Positions 18,459 through 27,197 of a stretch of 53,775 bases of DNA are shown here, piece by piece (within the stretch, counting starts at the first letter, position 1; every line of letters begins with the position of its first letter). This DNA is from Alphaproteobacteria bacterium (GTDB lineage: Bacteria > Pseudomonadota > Alphaproteobacteria > CAAHEQ01 > UBA3637). Location of the stretch: NCBI GenBank assembly GCA_017539265.1, contig JAFYHG010000002.1, positions 1 through 53,775 of the forward strand. Direction: 5' to 3'. The notes under the pieces were generated by a model, which ran no database searches, was not told where the DNA came from, and worked only from the letters and a program-made list of their open reading frames with translations. The position numbers and the translations under genes were made by a program.

Positions 18459-20261
18459 TTATTTCAATTGCGTTTGATAAAGCGAGGCATAAATGGAATC
18501 CGGCCGCGAAATTAAATCATCATGGCTGCCGACTTCCGCGATTTTGCCGTTATTCACAACCACAATTTGATCGGCATTACGCACCGTAGAAAGCCTGTGC
18601 GCCACAATAAAGACCGTTCTGTCTTCCATCAGGTTATAAATAGCTTGCTGCACGATTTGCTCTGATTTATTATCCAATGCTGATGTTGCCTCATCCAAAA
18701 TCACAATCGGCGCATTTTTAATAAAAGCTCTGGCAATGGCAATCCGCTGCCGTTGGCCTCCTGACAACAAAATCCCCCGTTCCCCGATCGGTGTATCCAA
18801 CCCTTTGGGTAACGTTGAAACAAATTCATCCAAACAGGCGTTTTTCACGGCTTGATTTAGTTCTTCATTTGTAGCGTTTTCTTTCCCCAACAAGATATTA
18901 TCCTTAATCGTTCCGCCAAACAAGATATTATCCTGAAACACAATAGCAATCTTATCCCTTAAAGAATATAAATCAATATCCCGAATATCCACTCCGTCAA
19001 TTGAAATAGATCCTTCCGTCACATCATAGAACCGAGGCAATAAGTTCACAAAAGTCGTCTTTCCGCCACCCGAATTACCCACAAAAGCAATTGTGTGCCC
19101 TTTAGGAATATTTAAACTAACACCTTTTAAAACAGGGCGTTTAGGAACATATTCAAACCAAACATCTTTATATTCAATGCCGGTTTTAATCCGCTCTAAT
19201 TTTTTGGCACCTTCCTTATTTTGAATTTTAGGGGCAGCCTCCAACCGACTGAACACGCGTTCAATCGCCAAGAAGGAAACCTGCACGTTTGCAAAACTGC
19301 TTCCCATGGATTTAATCGGATGGTACAACATCAACAATGCCGTAATAAACGACACAAATCCCCCCGGTGTAATTTGATTATGCGTAATCAGATAGCTTCC
19401 ATACCATACCACGCCCGCAATCCCGATTGAGATCATAAAGTGCATGAAAGGCGTCACCATACCGGTTTTTTTCACCATCTTCATCGCCAGTTTAAAGACG
19501 GATTTTAATGTTTCGTTAAATTGTGTTGTTTGATAGTCATACAGGTTATACGAAGTAATCACCCGATTACCGATAAATGCCTCATTATAATGCGTTACAA
19601 TTCTGGATCCCGAATAAACGGTTTGTGCCATAATATTTTTAATCTTCTTACGCATGTTCTTCAAGGGATACATCGCCAAGAACAAGACCACCAATGCCAC
19701 AACCGACAGCTGCCACGAATTCCAAATCAAAACCGCAATTAAAGCGATAGATGAAAAAATCCGTGTTGAAAAAACTTTCAGGTTGTTTAATAACCCGTTA
19801 CACGCCGATTCAGCATCCGTATTAAACCGGTATTGAACCTCACCGGACGTATTTTTATCAAAAAAGGCCGGATCATTATGGATTAATTTTTTAAACAGAT
19901 CGAACTTTAAATCAATTGTAATGCGGTGTCCCACCCAACTGTTCAGGTAAGTTGAGGCATAATTCAAAACGCTCTGTAAAAAGCTGAAAACAATAATCAA
20001 GGCCGGCACCAACGACATCGTTTGGGCTTTTTTCTCAATCATAACCGTATCCATATAAGGCTTCAAAACCCACGCAATAACCGCATCCATCGAACCGATG
20101 GGGATAGTAATAATTAACGCCAATATCGCCCGCCACAAGTATGGCCGAACATACGGAAACATCTTCCGATAATTTTGGATAAGATTCATATTCTTCATTC
20201 TGTCCACAAAGGACATTTTTCTTAACTTTTCCTTATCCGAACTTTTGGTTTCGTATGCCAT
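18459..20261 (-). CDS. msbA: MsbA-type ABC exporter (lipid A flippase family)
   Basis: The 600-residue half-transporter has six predicted membrane helices (about 40-330) fused to an ABC ATPase: Walker A GNSGGGKTT (about 400), Q-loop VFQDNILFGGTI, signature LLSGGQRQRIAIARAF (about 500), Walker B IVILDEATSALDN and switch VAHRLSTVRNAD. Length and the conserved YRFNTDAESA segment fit MsbA-like lipid exporters. It works as a homodimer moving lipid A-core across the inner membrane. The LPS genes beside it support this assignment, but other multidrug-type substrates cannot be excluded. Confidence 0.85.
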   Translation of the reverse strand: MAYETKSSDKEKLRKMSFVDRMKNMNLIQNYRKMFPYVRPYLWRAILALIITIPIGSMDAVIAWVLKPYMDTVMIEKKAQTMSLVPALIIVFSFLQSVLNYASTYLNSWVGHRITIDLKFDLFKKLIHNDPAFFDKNTSGEVQYRFNTDAESACNGLLNNLKVFSTRIFSSIALIAVLIWNSWQLSVVALVVLFLAMYPLKNMRKKIKNIMAQTVYSGSRIVTHYNEAFIGNRVITSYNLYDYQTTQFNETLKSVFKLAMKMVKKTGMVTPFMHFMISIGIAGVVWYGSYLITHNQITPGGFVSFITALLMLYHPIKSMGSSFANVQVSFLAIERVFSRLEAAPKIQNKEGAKKLERIKTGIEYKDVWFEYVPKRPVLKGVSLNIPKGHTIAFVGNSGGGKTTFVNLLPRFYDVTEGSISIDGVDIRDIDLYSLRDKIAIVFQDNILFGGTIKDNILLGKENATNEELNQAVKNACLDEFVSTLPKGLDTPIGERGILLSGGQRQRIAIARAFIKNAPIVILDEATSALDNKSEQIVQQAIYNLMEDRTVFIVAHRLSTVRNADQIVVVNNGKIAEVGSHDDLISRPDSIYASLYQTQLK

Positions 20262-20360
20262 AACATTCCTTTTTCGATTTTAAACGCGAGTATTATACCC
20301 AAGTTTATTTCTTCTGTCAAGAATAGATTTTTTTATCCCGCGCCGGCGTTTTAATTTCCC

Positions 20361-20389
20361 TTGCTTTTTTCTTTGCTTTGTGCTATAAG
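20361..20389 (+). promoter_or_regulatory. Promoter of aldolase gene
   Basis: TTGCTT (20361-20366), a 17-bp spacer and TATAAG (20384-20389) lie about 37 bp upstream of the ATG at 20426, which follows AGAAAGGA. Confidence 0.65.
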
Positions 20390-20425
20390 GTTTCCACTTA
20401 TTTAAACAAAAAGAAAGGAAAAAAA

Positions 20426-21487
20426 ATGTTAGTTTCTCTACGTCAATTACTGGATCACGCCGCTGAAAACGGCTATGGTATTCCGGCATTTAATGTCAAC
20501 AATATGGAACAGGTTCTGGCTATTCTGGCCGCTGCCAAAAAAGTCAATGCCCCCGTCATTATCCAAGCCTCCAAGGGTGCCCGCGCCTATGCCAACGATG
20601 CTGTTTTAAAGCACCTAATGATGGCCGGCGCTGAAATGTATCCTGAACTTCCCATTTGTGTCCACCAAGACCACGGCCCAACCCCCAACGTCTGCTATTC
20701 GGCCATGACAAACGGTTTTACTTCCGTGATGATGGATGGCTCTCTCATGCCGGACGGCAGCCCTGCTACGCATGAATATAACGCTTCCGTCACACATGAT
20801 GTGGTTAAGGTTGCCCATGCCGTCGGTGTCTCCGTGGAAGGCGAACTCGGCTGTATCGGTTCACTCGAAACCGGCAAAGGCGAAAAAGAAGACGGCCACG
20901 GGTTTGAAGGCGCCATTGATAAATCCAAACTCTTGACTGACCCCGATGACGCCGTTCGTTTTGTGGAAGAAACACATGTGGACGCGTTGGCCGTTGCCAT
21001 CGGAACATCGCATGGGGCTTATAAATTCACCCGTAAACCCGATGGCGAGATTTTATCCATCGATACGGTGAAAAAGATTCACGAAAAATTACCCTATACC
21101 CACCTTGTTATGCACGGTTCTTCTTCCGTTCCGCAAGATTTGCAAGACATCATTAACACTTACGGCGGGAAAATGCCGCAAACTTACGGTGTACCTGTGG
21201 AAGAAATTCAAGAGGCCATTAAACACGGTGTGCGCAAAGTCAATGTGGATACCGACCTACGCATGGCAATGACGGGCGCAATCCGGAAAGTTTATGTGAC
21301 CAAACCCGAAGAATTTGACCCGCGCAAATACTTAAAACCGGCTATGGAAGCCATGCAGGCTGTCTGTGAAGCCCGTTATCAACAATTCGGTGCGGCGGGC
21401 CGTGCCGATGGGATTAAGCCGATTTCTTTGGCCGATATGGCCAAGCGTTATGCTTCCGGCGAACTTAATCCGAAAATTGTCAAATAA
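20426..21487 (+). CDS. fba: Fructose-bisphosphate aldolase, class II
   Basis: The protein is 353 residues when started at the ATG behind AGAAAGGA. The class II zinc-dependent signature is clear: YGIPAFNVNNMEQ (about 16-28), HQDHGPTP (about 82-89) with metal-binding His, SVMMDGSLMPD (about 102), EGELGCIGSLETGKGEKEDG (about 142), and VMHGSSSVPQ. The length and the long insertion match the CbbA/Calvin-type branch of bacterial class II enzymes. It cleaves fructose 1,6-bisphosphate in glycolysis and gluconeogenesis, complementing the PFK and PEPCK genes nearby. Confidence 0.96.
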   Translation: MLVSLRQLLDHAAENGYGIPAFNVNNMEQVLAILAAAKKVNAPVIIQASKGARAYANDAVLKHLMMAGAEMYPELPICVHQDHGPTPNVCYSAMTNGFTSVMMDGSLMPDGSPATHEYNASVTHDVVKVAHAVGVSVEGELGCIGSLETGKGEKEDGHGFEGAIDKSKLLTDPDDAVRFVEETHVDALAVAIGTSHGAYKFTRKPDGEILSIDTVKKIHEKLPYTHLVMHGSSSVPQDLQDIINTYGGKMPQTYGVPVEEIQEAIKHGVRKVNVDTDLRMAMTGAIRKVYVTKPEEFDPRKYLKPAMEAMQAVCEARYQQFGAAGRADGIKPISLADMAKRYASGELNPKIVK

Positions 21488-21503
21488 CGATTTTCTCCAT
21501 TTT

Positions 21504-21531
21504 AAAAGCCACCGTTTTCGGTGGCTTTTTT
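21504..21531. terminator. Bidirectional terminator between fba and SUKH gene
   Basis: An 11-bp perfect stem AAAAGCCACCG/CGGTGGCTTTT with a TTTT loop and a T run serves convergent transcripts. Confidence 0.9.
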
Positions 21532-21551
21532 GTTTACCTATTCTTATTTCG

Positions 21552-22028
21552 TTACCCCTGCCCTTCTCCCATTCCTTCCGGCAACTGTTTTTGCAGGGGC
21601 TTAATAACGTGTTTTAGAAAGTCTACCAATGTTGAAAACTTCATTATCGGCTCATACGAATACCGGTCCAACAAAACGTATTCTTTCTCCAGGAAATCAT
21701 AGGCTAAAATCGTTTCCCATCCCAATCCCAACAACAATTTTTTCCGCATAACGGCATTGTTTTGACAGAACGAAAAGTTTTGCATAATCCCCGGATGAAA
21801 GAATTGCCCTTTATTGCGTTCAATATTTTCCAAAGAAAACAGCACCACGCCGTTCCAAGACAATCCGTTTGTCGCCGCCAAAAAGGATACATAGTCTAGC
21901 GGAATCGGCGGCACCCCCGATTTTACAAGCTTTACCGACGCCTGTTGTGCGGTTTTCGGCTCAATCGGCGGAAACACGACCGCATAGTTTTCATAAAGCG
22001 TTTTTAAGCATCCGTTCAATTCCGACAT
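21552..22028 (-). CDS. SUKH/SMI1-KNR4 family protein, probable immunity protein
   Basis: The 158-residue soluble protein has the SUKH core: SGVPPIPLDYVSFLAATNGLSWNG (about 37-60), WETILAYDFLEKEYVLLD and a terminal helix FSTLVDFLKHVIKPL. It looks closest to the YrhA-like branch. SUKH proteins are well known as immunity proteins for nuclease toxins. It starts 2 nt after the upstream HNH-like gene, with its GGGAGG site inside that gene's last codons, so the two products are made in step. Immunity to the neighbour is an inference from family and arrangement. Confidence 0.8.
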   Translation of the reverse strand: MSELNGCLKTLYENYAVVFPPIEPKTAQQASVKLVKSGVPPIPLDYVSFLAATNGLSWNGVVLFSLENIERNKGQFFHPGIMQNFSFCQNNAVMRKKLLLGLGWETILAYDFLEKEYVLLDRYSYEPIMKFSTLVDFLKHVIKPLQKQLPEGMGEGQG

Positions 22029-22030
22029 TC

Positions 22031-22708
22031 TTACCTCCCCGGCATCGTGCGCAAGGCCAAATCTTTTAACGCGCTTTGCGTAAAGCCCGACATCACGGAC
22101 CGATCCTGCTTATTTTTTCCGCCCGATCCTGTAAAAAGTCCCATCGGCACATACACTTTTCCCACCGGCACCGGCACATACAACTGTTTCGGACATACCC
22201 GCCCCTCCGGACCGATAAATTGCTTATCCAAATACCGATGAATTAACTCATGAAAAGGCCGCGCTTGTAAAAAAACCATGTTATCAAACGTTATCTTTCC
22301 GCCGTAATCCAACGGGTATTTCAAATGCACCACAAAATTTTCCGGCTGTTGCCCACGTTTCATGTAAAACAGGCCTTCCTCACTTACTCCTGCCGACCGT
22401 AAATCATTTGCGTGATGATAGGATAAAAACCGCACAAAATCCCGGATCGTTCGATTTAAAAGTTTTTGCTGTTCTAAAATATCATCGCCTACCGGTTGAT
22501 GGGTTACTGCCATTAGGTCCATCCCTGGAAAGTTCATTTCATTAAACAAGGCTTCCCAATAGGCTTGTCCTTGTTCTTCCAACTGTAAATCATTTAAATC
22601 GGGGCTGTCGAAAATTGGAGATTCCAATAAACTTTCCCAATCATGAAAAACATCTTCGGCATTCAAAGTTGTTGACATTGATAAGGTTTGGTTTATGTTT
22701 TCCGCCAT
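22031..22708 (-). CDS. Colicin-type HNH nuclease-like protein, candidate effector
   Basis: The 225-residue protein has no signal peptide. The N-terminal half (about 1-95) is acidic and helical and of unknown family. About residues 120-163 carry an HNH pattern like that of colicin and pyocin DNases: VVHLKYPLDYGG (H128, GG136-137), FDN (N143) and HELIH (H153, H157). The distances between H128, P132, GG and the final H-x3-H equal those in colicin E9. Three metal-ligand-type His are present, but the second His of the usual HH pair is Leu129. Hence it is active by another base, weakened, or inactive. It starts 3 nt after the VirD4 gene. Confidence 0.7.
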   Translation of the reverse strand: MAENINQTLSMSTTLNAEDVFHDWESLLESPIFDSPDLNDLQLEEQGQAYWEALFNEMNFPGMDLMAVTHQPVGDDILEQQKLLNRTIRDFVRFLSYHHANDLRSAGVSEEGLFYMKRGQQPENFVVHLKYPLDYGGKITFDNMVFLQARPFHELIHRYLDKQFIGPEGRVCPKQLYVPVPVGKVYVPMGLFTGSGGKNKQDRSVMSGFTQSALKDLALRTMPGR

Positions 22709-22711
22709 ATT

Positions 22712-24901
22712 TTATCCCTTCAAATTGCTATCTTCTTCTTCCAGTTCCAAAATATCACTTTGCATCATGGATTTCAGGGCATCCATATCCGTATCTTCAC
22801 GTTGCGCCACCACCCAATAAGGCACAAAGGGTGCCGTCGGCAACGAACACTTTTTCTTCATCTTTTTATCCAAATACCACCGCGGCGCATCGGCCAAAAT
22901 CGGCCGATTCAAGTGCCCCTGGAACAAAACATATTGCTTTAACATATCCAAACTCATCATTTCGGACGATCCCACCACGCTCGAACTCTGCAAGGATCTG
23001 CTCACATTACTTGCAAACGGATTCGTCTGCATGGAAACACCTTCCGTTCGGGACGAACTCGCCACTTCAATTGTGCGGTTTCCGATCATTTTTGAGAATC
23101 GCTCTGCCGTCTGTTCGTTGTTCTGCGCCAAAATCACTTTAGCCGCCGTTGTTGTAATAATCGTTTCCAAATCGTCTTTACCGTATTGGCCGGAAATCTG
23201 ACCCAAATCCTGCCCGATCAACAAATAGGCCACTTTCTGACCACGACCGACCGCCGGCCCGTCTTTCACTGCGGCTAATTTCGGCATTTGCGGGAACTCG
23301 TCTAACACGAACAACACGGGATAAGGCCCGACTTTTACGCCGTCCGCCCCCATATCATTCGGCTTATTGGAAATCAAATAAGAACTCATCAATTCCACAA
23401 ACACACCGGTAATCACGTTTAAAGTTCTCGCATCAACCTGATTAACCGACAAATAAACGGAAATCGGCTTCATTTCTCCACTAATCGGGTCAACCATCCC
23501 ACGCATATCACGGAAAGTCAAATCGCTGAATTTCGTTCTGGTTCGAACAGCCGAGTTTTTAAAGATGTTAATTCCCGTAAAGGCCGTCGATAAAATAGAT
23601 CCCCGTTCCTTATCCGGCGTACCTGCTAACTGCGACAATTCCACCGTAGCACGTCTGGCATATCCGAATCGTTCACTTTCGGCAATGGCCAATTTTAAAG
23701 CATCAGCCCCCGGGTCGGCAAAAGCCGCCGCCTGATCCCCTTCATCCTGGCGCCGCTTTAAATCTGCATTGATTTTCATTTGAATATCGGTCCACCAATC
23801 GAAAATCATGGCGATACACGGCTCTTTACCGTGCCAACTTTCGGGGAGTCCCTCCCATGTTCCCACCGGCACATAATTTTCCAACGACAAAGTCCCGTTT
23901 TTCAAAGCATCCAATGAAATTCGCGCACTGGCATCGGTCATGTCCATGTAATATGTTTCCAACACTTCCGCGTCTTCCTTGTCAAAGGATCCCTCGCTTA
24001 ATTTAGCCATAAAGTAATCATTTGCCCTGGCGCGTTCACACTTACTGCAAATAAAATGCAAAAAGCCCGACATGGCATTTCGCCCTGTCTTGGCCCAGTG
24101 CGGATCCGCCCCGCCTTTCGGTTCTTCCACCAACACCGCCACCATAGAGTCGATATACATATCACGTCCCGGCCCCAACGGCGGTAAACAGTTCGGCGAC
24201 AGCGGGTTCCAGCTCGGGTAATAAATACCTTTGTCCGGTTCATCTTCCGCACCCCAGTTAATCACAAATACCGGTCCTTGTGTTGCCCTATATCCCGTTG
24301 TATTATAGCATAGTTCCGGCTTCGGGTCGTTCACGATTAAGCTCAGTCCCGGCGATTCCAAAATAGTCGGAATCACCACGCCCGCTGTTTTACCGGTCCC
24401 CGGTGGCGCCACAACAAGCGCTGACAATGTTTCCGGCATTTTAAGGAGCTTTCCTTTAAACCGCCCCAACACGATCACGAATCCTTTAAACAGGCCCATT
24501 TTTTCCACGTCTGCATAAGTGGCTTTCCGGCCGCTTCCGAATATATTCGGCCGATAATTATACGGGTTTGTGATAATCATATACAGCGCCCATACAAACG
24601 GCCATATAAACGAAAAATAAGGCAGATACAGAATTGGCGACGGATTATCCAGCATCCCCAACTTTACTTGATAGTTATGAAATCTATCATAGATATAGGA
24701 AAACTGAAACGTGTGTTTCCAAAGGCCGTTCCATGCATCCCCCAGCGAGTTCACACCAAACCCGTTCACGATAAACTGTGTTATCGGCAACAAAACTAAC
24801 AGTGTCAAATACGCAAACACCGGCACCATTAATAAACTGCCGATTATGCGTTTTACACATTTAAATTGCTCATCATAGGCTTCGTCTCTTTTAAACGCCA
24901 T
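22712..24901 (-). CDS. VirD4/TraG-family type IV secretion coupling protein
   Basis: The 729-residue protein has two N-terminal membrane segments (about 20-50 and 90-112) and a hexameric ATPase domain. Visible are Walker A VVAPPGTGKTAGVVIPTIL (about 165-183), LIVNDPKPEL (about 193) and Walker B PVLFVLDEFPQMPKLA (about 528), followed by AYLLIGQDLGQISGQYG. It is the inner-membrane receptor that feeds substrates to a type IV secretion channel. No VirB genes or relaxase are present. GAGGGG precedes the ATG. The 3' end contains the ribosome site of the HNH-like gene. Confidence 0.93.
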   Translation of the reverse strand: MAFKRDEAYDEQFKCVKRIIGSLLMVPVFAYLTLLVLLPITQFIVNGFGVNSLGDAWNGLWKHTFQFSYIYDRFHNYQVKLGMLDNPSPILYLPYFSFIWPFVWALYMIITNPYNYRPNIFGSGRKATYADVEKMGLFKGFVIVLGRFKGKLLKMPETLSALVVAPPGTGKTAGVVIPTILESPGLSLIVNDPKPELCYNTTGYRATQGPVFVINWGAEDEPDKGIYYPSWNPLSPNCLPPLGPGRDMYIDSMVAVLVEEPKGGADPHWAKTGRNAMSGFLHFICSKCERARANDYFMAKLSEGSFDKEDAEVLETYYMDMTDASARISLDALKNGTLSLENYVPVGTWEGLPESWHGKEPCIAMIFDWWTDIQMKINADLKRRQDEGDQAAAFADPGADALKLAIAESERFGYARRATVELSQLAGTPDKERGSILSTAFTGINIFKNSAVRTRTKFSDLTFRDMRGMVDPISGEMKPISVYLSVNQVDARTLNVITGVFVELMSSYLISNKPNDMGADGVKVGPYPVLFVLDEFPQMPKLAAVKDGPAVGRGQKVAYLLIGQDLGQISGQYGKDDLETIITTTAAKVILAQNNEQTAERFSKMIGNRTIEVASSSRTEGVSMQTNPFASNVSRSLQSSSVVGSSEMMSLDMLKQYVLFQGHLNRPILADAPRWYLDKKMKKKCSLPTAPFVPYWVVAQREDTDMDALKSMMQSDILELEEEDSNLKG

Positions 24902-24917
24902 TTAACCCCTCATTTAT

Positions 24918-26018
24918 CTAAAACAATTCTCGCACAGCATTCAAATCCGCCTCTGTTCCGCGATCCTCTGCTCTGGGCAAAGCCGCCGCGAACGAAGGCA
25001 ACTCTTCCGGTCCGCCCAAATCCGTTCTGCAAACGATAATATTCATTTTTTTCCACGTTTCCGCCATATCGTTTGCGTTAATAATCGTGCCTTCTTTTTC
25101 CACCAACATCGGCACGACGGCTTTAGCCAAACCTTTATCCGCTATTTTTTTAGCAAACATTTTCGCTTCTGTCAAGAGGCGATAAACCGGTGATGTCCGA
25201 TGTGCAGTTTCCGAAAACCACAAAGGTTCTTCTTCATTAAAGAATTCCTCATCTGCCAGCCAATCTCCTTTTTCCAAATCCATCAGACACATCACCACTT
25301 TATCTGCCGATATCCCCACAAACCCCAGCGGCACTTTTCCGATTGTTACATCCTTTATCACCTGATAGTTCGCTTCCGACAAAATCGCCACCAAATCTTC
25401 CTCAAGCCTCATCCGTTCCGGCAATTGAATATCGTTTAAGGGGATATTACTGATTTCTTCATCCAAAAATGCCGGTTGAGGCTGTGCTTGTGCGGATCCC
25501 ATCGGCGGCATCGATGACGAGAACATTGGTTGCATTTGCGGTTGCGGCTGCATAAAAGCCGGTGTTTGTGTTGTTTTTTGGGCATCCATCGTCCGCCCTG
25601 TTTGTTTCATGGCCGGCCGCCCCACAACATTGATCGGTTTTGGCCGCACTTTTTTATGGGAAGCTTTTGCCTTAATTTTAATTTTTTTCTGAATGATTTT
25701 CTTTTCGTTATTTCTGAAAAACAAGGATTTAATTTTCCGAAATACGATCATAAAAGATTTACGCCATGAAATTTTAACCGACACCCACCACAAAATCAGG
25801 AATACCGGAATCATCAACAGAACAGATAAAGCAAATATCCAATCACTGGTGGTTTTGATAACCCAACCTTCTTTAAATTCGTTCCAAGTATAGGCCCAAT
25901 GCTTTGCCGAGAACAGTTTAAAAGACCAATTTTGGCGGAAAAAGTCGCGCATATACCACGCAAAGAAGAATAGCGCTACCGTAATGCCAACCCGCAATGT
26001 GCGTCCCCAACGTTTCAT
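24918..26018 (-). CDS. Membrane protein upstream of VirD4, coupling-complex candidate
   Basis: The 366-residue protein has two N-terminal membrane helices (about 11-27 and 59-83), a basic segment rich in Lys (about 90-135), a Pro/Gln/Met-rich linker (about 150-185), and a C-terminal domain (about 195-345) with an alternating alpha/beta pattern (LEEDLVAILSEANYQVIKDV, VGISADKVVMCLMDLEKGDW). This is compatible with a nuclease-fold or DotM-like cytoplasmic domain, but the family is not recognised. It is first in a four-gene operon, 16 bp ahead of VirD4. Confidence 0.75.
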   Translation of the reverse strand: MKRWGRTLRVGITVALFFFAWYMRDFFRQNWSFKLFSAKHWAYTWNEFKEGWVIKTTSDWIFALSVLLMIPVFLILWWVSVKISWRKSFMIVFRKIKSLFFRNNEKKIIQKKIKIKAKASHKKVRPKPINVVGRPAMKQTGRTMDAQKTTQTPAFMQPQPQMQPMFSSSMPPMGSAQAQPQPAFLDEEISNIPLNDIQLPERMRLEEDLVAILSEANYQVIKDVTIGKVPLGFVGISADKVVMCLMDLEKGDWLADEEFFNEEEPLWFSETAHRTSPVYRLLTEAKMFAKKIADKGLAKAVVPMLVEKEGTIINANDMAETWKKMNIIVCRTDLGGPEELPSFAAALPRAEDRGTEADLNAVRELF

Positions 26019-26049
26019 TTAAAACCTTTCTGTTTTTTAAGCTGCCGTT

Positions 26050-26055
26050 ATTATA
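26050..26055 (-). promoter_or_regulatory. -10 element of the VirD4 operon
   Basis: On the minus strand TATAAT (in GTGTATAAT) lies about 30 bp upstream of the membrane-protein ATG. The -35 is poor, so control by an activator is possible. Confidence 0.45.
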
Positions 26056-26219
26056 CACTTAAAATTCACAAAATACCAGAAAAAAATGCTTTTGGAGGGA
26101 AATAAATCCGCCCATCCCTTTTAAAGGTGCCCGATTTCCCGTTTTTCTGCTTATTTATCGATTGTTTTTACGGGAATTTTAATGTTGCTTTTCTGCTTTT
26201 TCATCCACTTATTTTCCTA

Positions 26220-26248
26220 TTGACAAAAGGCATATTATTGTATATACT
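26220..26248 (+). promoter_or_regulatory. Sigma70 promoter of outer-membrane protein gene
   Basis: TTGACA (26220-26225), a 17-bp spacer and TATACT (26243-26248) lie about 34 bp upstream of the ATG at 26283, preceded by GAAAGGA. Confidence 0.75.
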
Positions 26249-26282
26249 GACGCCACTTAACAACAAACTGAAAGGACAAAAA

Positions 26283-27173
26283 ATGTCATTTACGAAATAT
26301 TTGCTCGCCGGTGCTTTATTTTTGGCGCTTCCGGCTGTTGCCGCCGAATCCACAGCCGATAAATCGGCCGACAAACCGGCCGAACAATCCGCCAGCACCC
26401 TAAAGGCCAATCTTCGCCGTCTGGGCTTTGATTTTTCTTCAACAACGGTTAAGAACGCCCGTATTTATCAAAATTCACCTGTATCACAATTCAATGCCGA
26501 CAGTCAAACGGTTATCAAAGGCGTTTTTGATGGGGCTTTGGAATATGATCGCAGCAATTTAAACTGGACGAACAGCCTTTTAATGGAATACGGCAAAACA
26601 AAATTAAAGCCAGTTAATGGTCCCGATACGACAAACGAAAGCGCGGACCAGATCTTATTTACCAGTGAATATACACATAAACTCTGGTCGCATAACGGGT
26701 TAGATTTCGGTCCGTTCGTCAGTGCCGGTTACCAAACCGAATTTACGGAATCCCAAGACGCCCCCCGCACTAAGATTATCCGCGGTAAAGCCGGTGTCAA
26801 ACTCTTTAATGGTACTATTTTAAAAGATTTATATGTTGCCGGCGTTTACGAATACGATATGACCTATCCCGAACACGTCAGTAAATCCGCCGGTGAAGTT
26901 GGCTGGCGCGCAGAATATACATTACGCGAAGGCGTTCAATTTTCGACCGATGGTTATTATCGGGACTATTTTTCCTATAGCCACTACATTGCCGAAGATT
27001 TGGAGTATGACTTAAAAGCAACGGCACGTATGGACGTCATTTTGATGAATAACCTGACATTCGGTCCTTATGTTTCTTATCGTCAAGGTAAATCCCGTGT
27101 TGCCGACAAAAAGGCCAGTAACACTCAAATTGGTGTTTCCTTGACATACAAGAATTTATATGATATTTTTTAA
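26283..27173 (+). CDS. Predicted outer-membrane beta-barrel protein
   Basis: I start at the ATG at 26283 behind GAAAGGA, giving 296 residues. A signal peptide (MSFTKYLLAGALFLALPAVA, cut before AES) is followed by an Ala/Lys/Asp-rich linker. The rest has alternating aromatic and polar residues typical of beta strands (LNWTNSLLMEYGKTKL, HKLWSHNGLDFGPFVSAGYQ) and a C-terminal Phe, as in BAM substrates. The pattern resembles the DUF3078-like porin family. The substrate is unknown. mscL follows 24 bp later, possibly co-transcribed. Confidence 0.75.
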   Translation: MSFTKYLLAGALFLALPAVAAESTADKSADKPAEQSASTLKANLRRLGFDFSSTTVKNARIYQNSPVSQFNADSQTVIKGVFDGALEYDRSNLNWTNSLLMEYGKTKLKPVNGPDTTNESADQILFTSEYTHKLWSHNGLDFGPFVSAGYQTEFTESQDAPRTKIIRGKAGVKLFNGTILKDLYVAGVYEYDMTYPEHVSKSAGEVGWRAEYTLREGVQFSTDGYYRDYFSYSHYIAEDLEYDLKATARMDVILMNNLTFGPYVSYRQGKSRVADKKASNTQIGVSLTYKNLYDIF

Positions 27174-27197
27174 AAACTCAACTGAAAGGAAAATATA

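Noticed and set aside
20280-20489. Minus-strand frame over the aldolase start
   Set aside because: It overlaps the promoter and start of fba, lacks any ribosome site and has no recognisable product.
21552-26018. Integrative conjugative element or plasmid segment
   Set aside because: Only a coupling protein is present, with no relaxase, integrase, oriT-like or VirB genes and no composition break against neighbouring genes.
26050-26282. Extra gene in the 26.0-26.28 kb gap
   Set aside because: The longer upstream frame of the outer-membrane protein lies over its promoter (TTGACA-17-TATACT), so the later ATG at 26283 is used.
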